The notes beneath the pieces were generated by a model. The model was not told the origin of the DNA. It worked only from the letters and a program-made list of their open reading frames with translations, and did not search any database. A program made the translations under genes and the position numbers. From contig JAGASH010000006.1 of the NCBI GenBank assembly GCA_017847835.1, forward strand, positions 20,160-84,159: a stretch of 64,000 bases of DNA, read 5' to 3'. Below, piece after piece: positions 1 through 7,775 of the stretch. This DNA comes from Oscillospiraceae bacterium. GTDB lineage: Bacteria > Bacillota > Clostridia > Oscillospirales > Ruminococcaceae. Numbering within the stretch: position 1 is the first letter of the stretch; every line of letters starts with the position of its first letter.

Positions 1-159
1 GGTGAAAACTGCGTAATCGGTGAGGGCGCACACATCGGTGAACGTCCCGAGCTTATCGAGGACAAGGACCAGTGGGGTGTTGCCGTTATCGGTCACAACG
101 TAAACGTATCCGACAAGGCTGTCGCTCCCCCCAAGGCTATGATTTCTAAAGATATTTAA
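1..159 (+). CDS. glgC: Glucose-1-phosphate adenylyltransferase GlgC, C-terminal end (partial)
   Basis: The window opens inside this gene; only the last 52 codons are present, ending in TAA at 157-159. The visible peptide has the hexapeptide-repeat style of the GlgC C-terminal left-handed beta-helix (GEGAHIGERPE, then DKDQWGVAVIG). GlgC makes ADP-glucose from ATP and glucose-1-phosphate for glycogen synthesis. glgD follows after 23 bases, the usual Firmicutes pairing. The assignment leans on this short tail plus the neighbour. Confidence 0.85.
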   Translation, partial: GENCVIGEGAHIGERPELIEDKDQWGVAVIGHNVNVSDKAVAPPKAMISKDI

Positions 160-182
160 TTGAAGGAAAGGATGTTTTTGAT

Positions 183-1307
183 ATGGCTAGTATGGCTAAT
201 GTTTTAGGCTTGATTTTCGCTAATATGCACGAACAGACCCTTCCCGAGCTTACAAAAGCGAGAGCAATGGCAAGCGTTCCGTTCGGAAGCAAATACCGTC
301 TTGTCGATTTCCCGCTTTCGAGTATGGTTAATTCGGGAATTACTCAGGTCGGAATTATCACAAAGCAGAATTACTACTCCCTGATGAACCACCTCGGAAT
401 GGGCTCTGAGTGGGATTTGGCAAGAAAGACCGGCGGTCTGCATATTCTCCCGCCCTACGGCAGAGAAGGAAGCGGAATTTACCGCGGCAGACTTGAAGCT
501 CTTGCGGGAGCTTATGAGTTCATCGATGAGAGCGCTGCTGAGTATGTGATTATGTCAGACAGCAACATCATCGCAAATATGGATTTGAAGCCGATTGTTG
601 AGTTCCACGAAAAGAGCGAGGCTGATATCACCTGCGTTTACGGACGCGGTGTTTACCCGACCGAGAGAGCTATGGCTCAGACGGTTCTGTGCGTTGACGA
701 CAACAACGTTGTTTACGACGTTCTCGCAAGACCTGCAATGAGCGGTGAAATGAACGTTGCGCTCAACGTTTACGTTATGAAGCGCCAGTTCCTTCAGGAC
801 CTTATCCGCGAGAGTGAGTGCCGCAGCCTTTACAGCTTTGAAACCGATATTCTCCAGCACAAGCTCCACGACTACAAGGTTCTCGGCTACAAGTACGAGA
901 AGTACTACGAAATCATCGACTCAATGAAGACCTACTACAAGGCAACTATGGATATGATGAACCGTCAGATTTGCAAGGAAGTCTTCTCGCTCGAAACCCC
1001 GATTTACACAAAGGTTCGCGATGTCGCTCCCGCAAAATACGGAATTGACTGCGACGTCAAGACTTCTCTTATTGCGGACGGCTGCATTATCGAGGGTACC
1101 GTTGAAAACAGCGTGCTTTTCCGCGGCGTTAAGGTCGGCAAGGGTGCTGTTGTAAAGAACAGTATCGTTATGCAGGACGCTGTTATCGAGGAGAAATCCG
1201 CACTTATCAACGCAATTACCGATAAGGACGTGACAATCTCCAAGAACCGCACAATCACCGGTTCACCCGATTTCCCTGTTTACATAAGCAAGGGCGGTAT
1301 CGTATAA
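183..1307 (+). CDS. glgD: Glucose-1-phosphate adenylyltransferase, GlgD subunit
   Basis: 374 aa. An N-terminal nucleotidyltransferase-like domain (about residues 1-245, with SVPFGSKYRLVDFPLS near 33-48) is followed by a left-handed beta-helix (about 280-365). GlgD is the non-catalytic partner that forms a heterotetramer with GlgC and raises ADP-glucose synthesis; the N-terminus lacks the full GGxGxRL loop of GlgC, which fits GlgD. ATG 183 follows AAGGAAAGG at 163-171; a second ATG at 192 is possible. It is in an operon with glgC and ends at a hairpin terminator. Confidence 0.93.
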   Translation: MASMANVLGLIFANMHEQTLPELTKARAMASVPFGSKYRLVDFPLSSMVNSGITQVGIITKQNYYSLMNHLGMGSEWDLARKTGGLHILPPYGREGSGIYRGRLEALAGAYEFIDESAAEYVIMSDSNIIANMDLKPIVEFHEKSEADITCVYGRGVYPTERAMAQTVLCVDDNNVVYDVLARPAMSGEMNVALNVYVMKRQFLQDLIRESECRSLYSFETDILQHKLHDYKVLGYKYEKYYEIIDSMKTYYKATMDMMNRQICKEVFSLETPIYTKVRDVAPAKYGIDCDVKTSLIADGCIIEGTVENSVLFRGVKVGKGAVVKNSIVMQDAVIEEKSALINAITDKDVTISKNRTITGSPDFPVYISKGGIV

Positions 1308-1320
1308 TCGCAATTCAATA

Positions 1321-1354
1321 AAAAGAGCGCGGATTTTTCAGTCCGCGCTTTTTG
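1321..1354. terminator. Bidirectional intrinsic terminator between glgD and the HAD gene
   Basis: AGCGCGGA (1326-1333) pairs with TCCGCGCT (1342-1349), with an A-run on one side and a T-run on the other. It therefore serves both glgD (plus) and the convergent HAD gene (minus). Confidence 0.85.
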
Positions 1355-1894
1355 TTATGCCTTGATTTTGAATTTCCGCCAATCCTCAACATACTCGTCA
1401 ACGTAAGGCTTGATATTTCCGTCGTTCACGGTGATTTCATCGTACACTCCGACAACGTAAAATCCCGCGTCCTTTGCCGTAGCAACAGCGTGAGGAACAT
1501 CTTCAAAAACCACACATTCCGAGATTTCCGCGCCAAGCCGCTTTGCTGCAAGCAGAAAAACATCGGGCTTGTCCTTGTACGCGCCGATTTCTATGCAGTC
1601 GATGTAAAACTCCATAAAGTCCATAATCCCCGTTTTCACGAGAAACGGCTCGGCAATATCCCGACGCGTTGCGCTTGCTATGCACATCTTTATACTGCGC
1701 TCTTTTGCCGCGCGAAGAAAATCCAAAACTCCCGCTTTTATCTCGATGTCCTCGGCATAGTGCTTTTTCATTCGCTGAAAAACGCGCTCCCAAGCCTCGT
1801 CATCGTCCGCTTTTTCCGCAGCGCACTCCCGCCGCCAGCATTTCATCGAAGCGGCAAGCGTGCCGTCCATATCGAATATGTAAAAATTTTTCAT
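1355..1894 (-). CDS. HAD-superfamily phosphatase (beta-phosphoglucomutase-like)
   Basis: 179 aa. HAD motif I is FDMDGT (residues 7-12), motif II is the Ser/Thr in IASATRRD, the conserved Lys lies in KPDVF, and motif IV is VVFEDVPHAV. The helical cap between motifs I and II puts it with the phosphoglycolate phosphatase/beta-phosphoglucomutase group; the substrate cannot be told from sequence. It is a single-gene unit convergent with glgD and divergent from the ABC exporter, with its own promoter at 1934-1962. Confidence 0.8.
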   Translation of the reverse strand: MKNFYIFDMDGTLAASMKCWRRECAAEKADDDEAWERVFQRMKKHYAEDIEIKAGVLDFLRAAKERSIKMCIASATRRDIAEPFLVKTGIMDFMEFYIDCIEIGAYKDKPDVFLLAAKRLGAEISECVVFEDVPHAVATAKDAGFYVVGVYDEITVNDGNIKPYVDEYVEDWRKFKIKA

Positions 1895-1933
1895 TGTTTC
1901 CCTCTTTTCGACATTTTTCTATCTATTATAATA

Positions 1934-1962
1934 AGTATAGCATATTTTTGCACGTTTGTAAA
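1934..1962 (-). promoter_or_regulatory. SigA-type promoter of the HAD gene
   Basis: On the minus strand, TTTACA (1957-1962), 17-base spacer, TATACT (1934-1939). Confidence 0.6.
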
Positions 1963-1979
1963 GTGTGAAATTTTCACAC
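1963..1979. promoter_or_regulatory. Operator-like palindrome between divergent promoters
   Basis: GTGTGAAA, one central base, TTTCACAC: a perfect 8-bp inverted repeat. It directly abuts the -35 of the HAD promoter and lies just upstream of the exporter promoter. A regulator of the GntR/YtrA type often uses such sites next to small ABC exporters, but no such regulator gene is nearby. Confidence 0.5.
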
Positions 1980-1995
1980 AATTTTCACATTTGTG

Positions 1996-2004
1996 TGCTA
2001 TAAT
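1996..2004 (+). promoter_or_regulatory. Extended -10 promoter of the ABC exporter operon
   Basis: TGC-TATAAT (1996-2004) without a good -35 hexamer at 17 bases; an extended -10 promoter is the best reading. The palindrome at 1963-1979 covers the -35 area. Confidence 0.5.
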
Positions 2005-2032
2005 AGGATAAATCTATAAAGGGAGTGAAAAT

Positions 2033-2920
2033 ATGGTTCAAATCAGAGGTCTGAAAAAGGCTTATGGCAATTTTTCCGTGCTTCGCGGTCTTGATATGAA
2101 CATCAACGACGGCGATATATATGGTTTTCTCGGCAGAAACGGCTGCGGAAAAACCACAACAATGAACATCATCGCAAACATCATCGAAAAAGATGACGGC
2201 GAAATCAAGCTCGGTGACGGAAAACCCGTCAAAATCGGCTATCTCCCCGAAAGTCCTATGATTTTCGGCTATATGACCGCGCGCGAATATCTCGAATATA
2301 TTGCCGCGTGCAACGATTTTGACGGCGATATCAAGAGCCGTGTTTCCGAGGTGCTCGAAATCGTTGGGCTTTCAAGTGCCGCAGACCGCCGCACAAAGGG
2401 CTTTTCGCGCGGTATGACGCAGCGCCTCGGTATGGGTGCCGCTATCATCAGAAAGCCCGATTTGCTGCTGTTTGACGAGCCGACCTCTGCGCTTGACCCG
2501 CAGGGCAGACTTGAAGTTATCGATATCATCAACCGCCTGAAATCGCTCGGCTGCACGATTGTCCTGTCAACGCACATTTTGTCCGATGTTGAAAGAATAG
2601 CAAACAGAATTGGAATTATGACGGGCGGCACGCTCGCAGAAGAGGGTAATCTGAAGGATATCCTCAAAAAACACGGCGGAGATGTCATCAACCTCACCGT
2701 GAGAAATCTCACGCAGGAAAACAAGCTCTCGCTCCTCAGAATTGACTTCGCGAGAGCCGAATTTGACGAGAAAACGGGACTTTTCCGCTTCGGCTCGGAC
2801 AATGCCGAGGAAACCGCCCGCAGACTTGTAAAAATTCTCGCGGAGCAGGAAATGACGGTCGAGAGCTTCAAAATCGGCACGGCAACTCTCGAAGAAGTTT
2901 TCAGAAAGGTGGCGGGTTAA
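2033..2920 (+). CDS. ABC transporter ATP-binding protein
   Basis: 295 aa. Walker A GRNGCGKTT (about residues 34-42), signature SRGMTQRLGMG (about 124-134), Walker B LLLFDEPTSALDP (about 145-157) and the switch His in STHILSD. Single-domain ATPase with a C-terminal tail of about 80 residues, as in ABC-2 exporters. It abuts its permease (stop TAA then ATG with no gap), so the two form one exporter at the membrane. The substrate is not deducible. ATG follows GGGAG. Confidence 0.9.
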   Translation: MVQIRGLKKAYGNFSVLRGLDMNINDGDIYGFLGRNGCGKTTTMNIIANIIEKDDGEIKLGDGKPVKIGYLPESPMIFGYMTAREYLEYIAACNDFDGDIKSRVSEVLEIVGLSSAADRRTKGFSRGMTQRLGMGAAIIRKPDLLLFDEPTSALDPQGRLEVIDIINRLKSLGCTIVLSTHILSDVERIANRIGIMTGGTLAEEGNLKDILKKHGGDVINLTVRNLTQENKLSLLRIDFARAEFDEKTGLFRFGSDNAEETARRLVKILAEQEMTVESFKIGTATLEEVFRKVAG

Positions 2921-3790
2921 ATGCAGCTTAAATACAGTCTGAAAAAGGAATGGTCGCATTTCACAAGAACCTTCCGCTTTGCGGGAGTTATTATCGCGGC
3001 ATTTGCCGTGGTGATTTTTTACCCGCTTATGTTCAAATTCGCGGGAGTTATCCTCAACGAAATGACGAAAATGAGCGGCTCGGTGTCGCTTGACGCAGGT
3101 GAAAACGGCTTGCTCGGGGGAATGTCGCTCGGAGATGTGACGGATATGTACTTTGACGCGGGAATAATGTTCTCGGTCACAATGACAAGCGTTTTCTCAA
3201 TGACGACGCTTATCATAATGCTGATAATCGGCTCGGCGGCAGGCGGTGAACAGAAAAAGCGCGCGATGATTATCCCGCTTTGCTCGGGACTGAACAACAA
3301 GCAATATGTTCTCGCGAAGTTCATCATCTACCCCGTGACAGCTTTCGTCGTGACTTTCCTTGCTTCCTTGCTCTGCGGAGTGATGTGCAATGCGCTTTTC
3401 CCCAACAACAAATTCGGCTTTGATATCCTGCTGCTCGGCTGTCTTATGTCGGGAATATACGTTCTTTTCATCGTGTCGATTTACCTCTCGCTCGGCATTT
3501 GCACCTCAAAGCCCATTGTTATGGCTGCGATTGTATTCATCGGAACGACGATTATCGACACGGTTCTCCAAAACCTCGGCATTGTAAACTATAACCCGTT
3601 CACGCTTTCAATGCTTGTTTCGGGCGGCTTGTTTTATTCGCCCGACTTCCCTGTCGCGGATTATACGGCGAGCATTGCTGTCGGTATCGCGATTTCGCTG
3701 CTTGTGAGCGCGCTTATGTGCCTGCTTGCGATAGCTGTTCTGAACGCGAAGAAAATCGACAACACCGAGGAGAAAAAGCCGGAGTTTTAA
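2921..3790 (+). CDS. ABC-2 type permease
   Basis: 289 aa with about six hydrophobic segments (near residues 20-45, 90-115, 130-160, 165-195, 200-225, 245-275). It starts on the base after the ATPase stop codon, implying translational coupling. The loop GGEQKKRAMIIPL between TM2 and TM3 resembles the coupling region of ABC-2 permeases. Partner of the preceding ATPase; substrate unknown. The transcript ends at the strong hairpin at 3812-3843. Confidence 0.8.
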   Translation: MQLKYSLKKEWSHFTRTFRFAGVIIAAFAVVIFYPLMFKFAGVILNEMTKMSGSVSLDAGENGLLGGMSLGDVTDMYFDAGIMFSVTMTSVFSMTTLIIMLIIGSAAGGEQKKRAMIIPLCSGLNNKQYVLAKFIIYPVTAFVVTFLASLLCGVMCNALFPNNKFGFDILLLGCLMSGIYVLFIVSIYLSLGICTSKPIVMAAIVFIGTTIIDTVLQNLGIVNYNPFTLSMLVSGGLFYSPDFPVADYTASIAVGIAISLLVSALMCLLAIAVLNAKKIDNTEEKKPEF

Positions 3791-3811
3791 CAGAATTTCT
3801 ACAAACACAAA

Positions 3812-3843
3812 AATCCCGCCGATTTCGCTTGGCGGGATTTTTT
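3812..3843. terminator. Bidirectional intrinsic terminator
   Basis: AATCCCGCC (3812-3820) pairs perfectly with GGCGGGATT (3831-3839), then a T-run on plus and an A-run before the stem that gives T on minus. It ends the exporter operon (plus) and the nth-side transcript including the structured RNA (minus). Confidence 0.9.
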
Positions 3844-3860
3844 GATAATATTTAAAACAA

Positions 3861-3963
3861 AGGCTGGTGAGAAAGCTCCAGATGCTAGGAAGCGGCTCCA
3901 CGGCTAGGCTTTGCGCCTGCCGTGGAGCCGCTGACAACGCAGATGGGGCTTTATCGCCAGCCT
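3861..3963 (-). ncRNA. Structured RNA element, copy 1 (family not recognised)
   Basis: The base stem AGGCTGGTGA (3861-3870) pairs with TCGCCAGCCT (3954-3963). AAAGC (3872-3876) pairs with GCTTT (3948-3952). A 14-bp perfect hairpin joins 3891-3904 and 3919-3932. Loop blocks CAGATGCTAGGAA, ACGGCTAGGCTTTG and ACGCAGATG recur in copy 2 (63009-63180), where the stems have different but complementary bases. Copy 2 has a strong promoter in one direction; by homology copy 1 is read on the minus strand. It begins at the nth stop codon and ends at the 3812-3843 terminator, so it may be a 3'UTR-derived RNA. Confidence 0.6.
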
Positions 3964-3965
3964 GC

Positions 3966-4598
3966 TCAGCGGGATTTGTTATATTTGCAGATATCTTTCA
4001 GCGCGCACTCCTCGCACCTCGGAGCTCTCGCGGAGCAAACTCCCCTGCCGTGCCAGACAAGACGGTGACAGAAATTCAAGCCCTCCTCGGCGGGAATTAT
4101 CGCACGAAGCTGCTTTTCGACTTGAACAGCGTCCGTGCCTTTCGCAAGACCGAGCCTGTTTGTAAGCCGGATAACGTGAGTGTCGCAGACCATTGCGGGC
4201 TTTCCGTAAAGGTCGCCGACAATCAGATTTGCCGTTTTTCGCCCAACACCCGCAAGTTTCACAAGCTCCTCGATACTGTCGGGGACAACGCTCCCATAAA
4301 TATCGCGAAGCTGCCTGCACATCTCCACGATATCCCGAGCCTTTGTGTGAAACAGCCCGCAGGACTTTATGTAACCCTCAACCTCGGAAACCTCCGCGTC
4401 CGCGAAAGCCTCGATTGTCGGGAAACGTTCAAAAAGCGCGGGAGTTACTAGATTTACGCGCTTGTCTGTACACTGCGCGGACAATCTCGTTGCAATCAGA
4501 AGCTCGTGCGGCTTTTCGTAAACGAGCGCGCACTTTACCTCTGGATATTCAGCTTTCAGCCGCTCGATAATCTCCGCGGCAAGTTCTTTTTTCTTCAT
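3966..4598 (-). CDS. nth: Endonuclease III (DNA glycosylase/AP lyase)
   Basis: 210 aa, normal Nth length. It removes oxidised pyrimidines in base excision repair. The helix-hairpin-helix LAGVGRKTANLIVG (about 113-126) contains the catalytic Lys, and the catalytic Asp lies in VCDTHV. The 4Fe-4S loop C-x6-C-x2-C-x5-C is complete at the C-terminus (CSARAPRCEECALKDIC). The ATG overlaps the stop of the upstream gene by four bases (ATGA). Last gene of the metG operon; the structured RNA copy 1 starts right at its stop codon. Confidence 0.95.
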   Translation of the reverse strand: MKKKELAAEIIERLKAEYPEVKCALVYEKPHELLIATRLSAQCTDKRVNLVTPALFERFPTIEAFADAEVSEVEGYIKSCGLFHTKARDIVEMCRQLRDIYGSVVPDSIEELVKLAGVGRKTANLIVGDLYGKPAMVCDTHVIRLTNRLGLAKGTDAVQVEKQLRAIIPAEEGLNFCHRLVWHGRGVCSARAPRCEECALKDICKYNKSR

Positions 4599-5545
4599 TC
4601 TTCCTCTTCTTCACTCTGCGGGAGCTTTGTCGCACGGATTTTCAGAATGTTTCTGTCCTCAACCATTGTCACGACCAGCTTCACACCCTCGTATTCAACG
4701 GCAGGCGGCATAATGTCCGCGCCCTCGGGAATGTAACCGAGCTTGTCCGTCACAAATCCCGCAATCGTTTCGTATTCGTGGTCCTCGGGAAGCGTTACTC
4801 CAAACAGCGCGAAAACATCATCGGGGTCAGCGTCACCGAGCACCTCGTAGGTGTTCTCGTCAAGACGGGTTATCTCGGCTTTCTCGTCGTCGTACTCGTC
4901 CTGAATGTTGCCCATAACCGCCTCGATGATATCTTCAAGCGTGACAATTCCCGCAGTGCCGCCGTATTCATCGACAACAACCGCCATTCCCGCTTTCATT
5001 TTCGTGAGCGTTTTGAAGGTGTCCGAGCAGGAGCAAGCCTCGGGTATAAAACTTACATCGCGCACGAAATCACGCGTGTTGAAATCGCTCAAATCGGGCT
5101 TTCCGATAAGGCAGAGCAAGTCCTTGACGATGATTATACCGATGATTTTGTCAACGCTGTCCTCGTACACGGGAATACGCGAAAATCCCATATCCAGCGC
5201 GAGATAAATCAAATCGTCCAGCGTTATCGTGTTGATATCAACGCCGACAATGCTTGTGCGGTGCGTCATAACATCGCCCGCAGTAAGCCCCGCAAACTCG
5301 AAAACGTTGCTTATCATCTGAGCGGAGTCTTCCTCAATTCCGCCCTCTTCCTCATCCTTTGCAAGCGCGTCAACCAAGTCCATAACCTCGTCCTCGGTCA
5401 CGTCCGCGTAATTCGCGCCGAGCGCCCGTCTGAGAAAGCCCGTTGTCTTTTTGTTCAGCCAGCAAAGCGGCTTCAACAGAACCTTTGCAGCCTTGTGTTC
5501 CTTTTCTTCCCCTATGTTTCCCGTACTTCGAGAGCCGTCGTCCAT
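4595..5545 (-). CDS. CBS-pair / CorC-HlyC domain protein
   Basis: 316 aa from the ATG at 5545, which has GGAGG four bases upstream; a longer reading to 5677 would run into the preceding gene. A CBS pair (about residues 85-205, from MTHRTSIVGVDI to VVVDEYGGTAGIVTLEDI) is followed by a CorC/HlyC FAD-like domain (about 220-300). No N-terminal DUF21 membrane domain is present, so this is the soluble CorC type, linked in the family to divalent-cation homeostasis. It overlaps nth by 4 bp. Confidence 0.85.
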   Translation of the reverse strand: MDDGSRSTGNIGEEKEHKAAKVLLKPLCWLNKKTTGFLRRALGANYADVTEDEVMDLVDALAKDEEEGGIEEDSAQMISNVFEFAGLTAGDVMTHRTSIVGVDINTITLDDLIYLALDMGFSRIPVYEDSVDKIIGIIIVKDLLCLIGKPDLSDFNTRDFVRDVSFIPEACSCSDTFKTLTKMKAGMAVVVDEYGGTAGIVTLEDIIEAVMGNIQDEYDDEKAEITRLDENTYEVLGDADPDDVFALFGVTLPEDHEYETIAGFVTDKLGYIPEGADIMPPAVEYEGVKLVVTMVEDRNILKIRATKLPQSEEEEE

Positions 5546-5555
5546 AATTCCTCCG

Positions 5556-6761
5556 TTAAAATATAAGTTCCATAAATTCCTCGGAACCGTTAAATCCAAG
5601 CGACTGATAAAGCGGTCTGCCGCTTTCGGTCGCGTCAAGAGTAATCTGCGTAACCCCGCGATTTCTCGCCTCGTCAAGCAGCTTTTTCATCATTTCACGC
5701 GCAATTCCTCGTCTGCGATAATCATCGCGCACATACACATTCATAACGTGCGCGCGTTTTCCCGTCGGGTGAGAATAAGTCGGCATTACATCAACATAGC
5801 AAATCGTCGCGCAGCCGACCGCGTTTTCCCCGTCAAAAGCAAGAACCGTGGTTTGAGCGCCGTTTGTGAAATATTCGCGCGAGCGTTCTCGGAAATCCTC
5901 GTCAAAGGTCTTGCCCTCGTTCACCACGGAAAGCATTTCCATTCTTATCGCAAGAACCGCCGACAAGTCGCTTTCTTCCGCAATCCTTACCGCAATCTCA
6001 CTCTTCACCAAAAACAGCCTCCTGCCGTTTTTGTTTGCAATTTCAATCATCTCGTCAGCCGATACGCCTTTGATTTCAGCCATTCTCGCTCCCGTAAACG
6101 CAATCATAGAGCTGTCGCAGCGCTTTCCGCGAAACGGCTCGGGCGCCATATACGGGCAGTCGGTTTCCAGCAGCAGCCGCTCAATCGGCACAGCCTCGCA
6201 GGCGGCAATCGCTTTCTTCGCGTTTTTGAACGTGAGCACACCTGTAAAGCCGACGTACATTCCGAGCTTCACGACCTCTTTCGCGATTTCCGCGCTGTAC
6301 GAAAAGCAGTGCATAACACCGCGCGGCTTGTACTCCCGAAGCAGCTCCATTGTATCCTCGCAGGCGTCCCGCGAGTGAATTATCACGGGCAAATCCAGCT
6401 TTTTCGCAAGCTCCAGCTGCCTCGCGAACACCTCGCGCTGTTTTGATTTGTTGTCGCTGCCATAATGATAGTCCAGCCCAAACTCCCCCAAAGCCACAAT
6501 TTTTTTCGCTTTGAGAGCAATTTCCAGCGTATTTTCCCAGTTTTCGGGCAAATCGTCAACAAATTCCGGATGAACTCCGAGCGCGCCGAAAATGTAATCG
6601 TGCCTTTCAACAAGCGCCGTCGTTTCCTCAAACTCGTCCAATCCGCAGCCGACAGCAAGCACGCGCTCGACGTTTTTCTCCGGCAGCTCACCGAGCAGCT
6701 TTTCAAGGTCGTCGCCGAAATCGCGTTTCAGATAATGCGCGTGCGTATCAAATATCCCCAT
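5556..6761 (-). CDS. TatD-family metal-dependent hydrolase fused to a GNAT acetyltransferase
   Basis: 401 aa from ATG 6761 (AAAAGG nine bases upstream); a GTG at 6779 is a longer alternative. Residues 1 to about 250 are TatD-like: FDTHAHY (His7, His9), the Glu in GEFGLDYHYG, His in HSRDA and MHCFSYS, Asp in ETDCPYMAP. From about 257 a GNAT domain follows, with the acetyl-CoA loop in VRDDYRRRGIAREM and a terminal LYQSLGFNGSEEFMEL. TatD is usually 250-260 aa, so this is a true two-domain fusion read through a continuous frame. It lies 10 bases upstream of the CBS gene. Confidence 0.88.
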   Translation of the reverse strand: MGIFDTHAHYLKRDFGDDLEKLLGELPEKNVERVLAVGCGLDEFEETTALVERHDYIFGALGVHPEFVDDLPENWENTLEIALKAKKIVALGEFGLDYHYGSDNKSKQREVFARQLELAKKLDLPVIIHSRDACEDTMELLREYKPRGVMHCFSYSAEIAKEVVKLGMYVGFTGVLTFKNAKKAIAACEAVPIERLLLETDCPYMAPEPFRGKRCDSSMIAFTGARMAEIKGVSADEMIEIANKNGRRLFLVKSEIAVRIAEESDLSAVLAIRMEMLSVVNEGKTFDEDFRERSREYFTNGAQTTVLAFDGENAVGCATICYVDVMPTYSHPTGKRAHVMNVYVRDDYRRRGIAREMMKKLLDEARNRGVTQITLDATESGRPLYQSLGFNGSEEFMELIF

Positions 6762-6763
6762 AT

Positions 6764-7075
6764 TTATGCCTTTTCCCACGCGTATTCTGCGGATTTTTCA
6801 CCCGTATCCATAAAATGTGCGGTAATCTTCATCACGTCGTCAAATGTCAGACCTTCGGGTTTAAGCGTGAATTTTTCGCTCAAATCCGAGTTTTTCCAGA
6901 CTATTCCGCTTATCGTGCCGTTGGAAAAATCAACGTTCATCGCGAGCGAGTCAGCCTTGCACTCAATCGATGTGACGCTTGTATTCATCGACAGAATTCT
7001 CACGATATCCGCGCTGTTTCGCGCAATCGCTACCCTTCCGTCAGCGAAAATTATCTTTGAACCTACACAAAACAT
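6764..7075 (-). CDS. Protein of unknown function (103 aa)
   Basis: I do not recognise this family. It is a small soluble protein, rich in Asp/Ser, with alternating beta-like segments (GSKIIFADGRVAIAR, then TISGIVWK) and no signal peptide or membrane segment. It sits two bases upstream of the TatD-GNAT ATG and five bases after the preceding gene, so it is co-transcribed with metG. Codon use matches its neighbours. Confidence 0.6.
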   Translation of the reverse strand: MFCVGSKIIFADGRVAIARNSADIVRILSMNTSVTSIECKADSLAMNVDFSNGTISGIVWKNSDLSEKFTLKPEGLTFDDVMKITAHFMDTGEKSAEYAWEKA

Positions 7076-7080
7076 TTTGC

Positions 7081-7731
7081 TTATTTCCCAATCCCATTAA
7101 AATAATTATCCATAACAAGCTGCTTTGTTTCATAGCTCTCCAAGGGCAGCCGTCCGCGTCCGCCAAACAGCTTTTCCGTGTCGTTGAACGCGCTCACAAA
7201 CGAACGCTCCAGCAGATTTGTCTTGTTTTCGCTGTCGATGTTCACGCAGTCGAAGAACATCAGCAGCCGCGAAGCCGTTTCATCGGGCTGCCAGTATTCG
7301 GGGGAATTTTCCTCGGCAGCGGAATTTCCGTACATCTGCCGAAGCTGCGTCAGAAGCTCCTCCGCGTACATTTTCGCGCCGACGCTCGGCACGCTTCCCG
7401 ACAAAACTTCACCCTGCTTAACGAACATTGCTCTGATTATGTGGCTTACACCCTTTGTCAGAAGCTCCTCGGGAGCTTTTTTCTCGCCCTCGGCAATCCG
7501 CTCCAGCTCCTTTTCACCTGCGTTTTCCTTTTGCGTGAGGTTGTTGTCGGAGCTTTGCTTCTGCGCCGAACGTTTCGTGTAAGCGGGCGTGAACGCTGCC
7601 TGACTTTTCACAAAGCTGTCCGTGTGCTCGGTCGTGAGCGTTGTGTTTTTCATCTCCGTGCGGTGCTCGGACGTTTTCGTCAAATTCGTCTGATTGACCG
7701 CAGGTATGTCCGCCATTCTTGATATATCCAT
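7081..7731 (-). CDS. Protein of unknown function (216 aa)
   Basis: Not recognised. The N-terminal ~85 residues are polar and likely disordered (rich in T, S, K, N, Q). The C-terminal ~130 residues are predicted helical (EELLTKGVSHIIRAMF, KMYAEELLTQLRQMYG). No signal peptide or transmembrane segment. It lies between metG and the 103-aa gene with short gaps (44 and 5 bases), so it belongs to the metG operon. Confidence 0.6.
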   Translation of the reverse strand: MDISRMADIPAVNQTNLTKTSEHRTEMKNTTLTTEHTDSFVKSQAAFTPAYTKRSAQKQSSDNNLTQKENAGEKELERIAEGEKKAPEELLTKGVSHIIRAMFVKQGEVLSGSVPSVGAKMYAEELLTQLRQMYGNSAAEENSPEYWQPDETASRLLMFFDCVNIDSENKTNLLERSFVSAFNDTEKLFGGRGRLPLESYETKQLVMDNYFNGIGK

Positions 7732-7775
7732 ATATTACTGCCGACCTCCCTTCCCTGAGAGTTACAAAACGTGTT

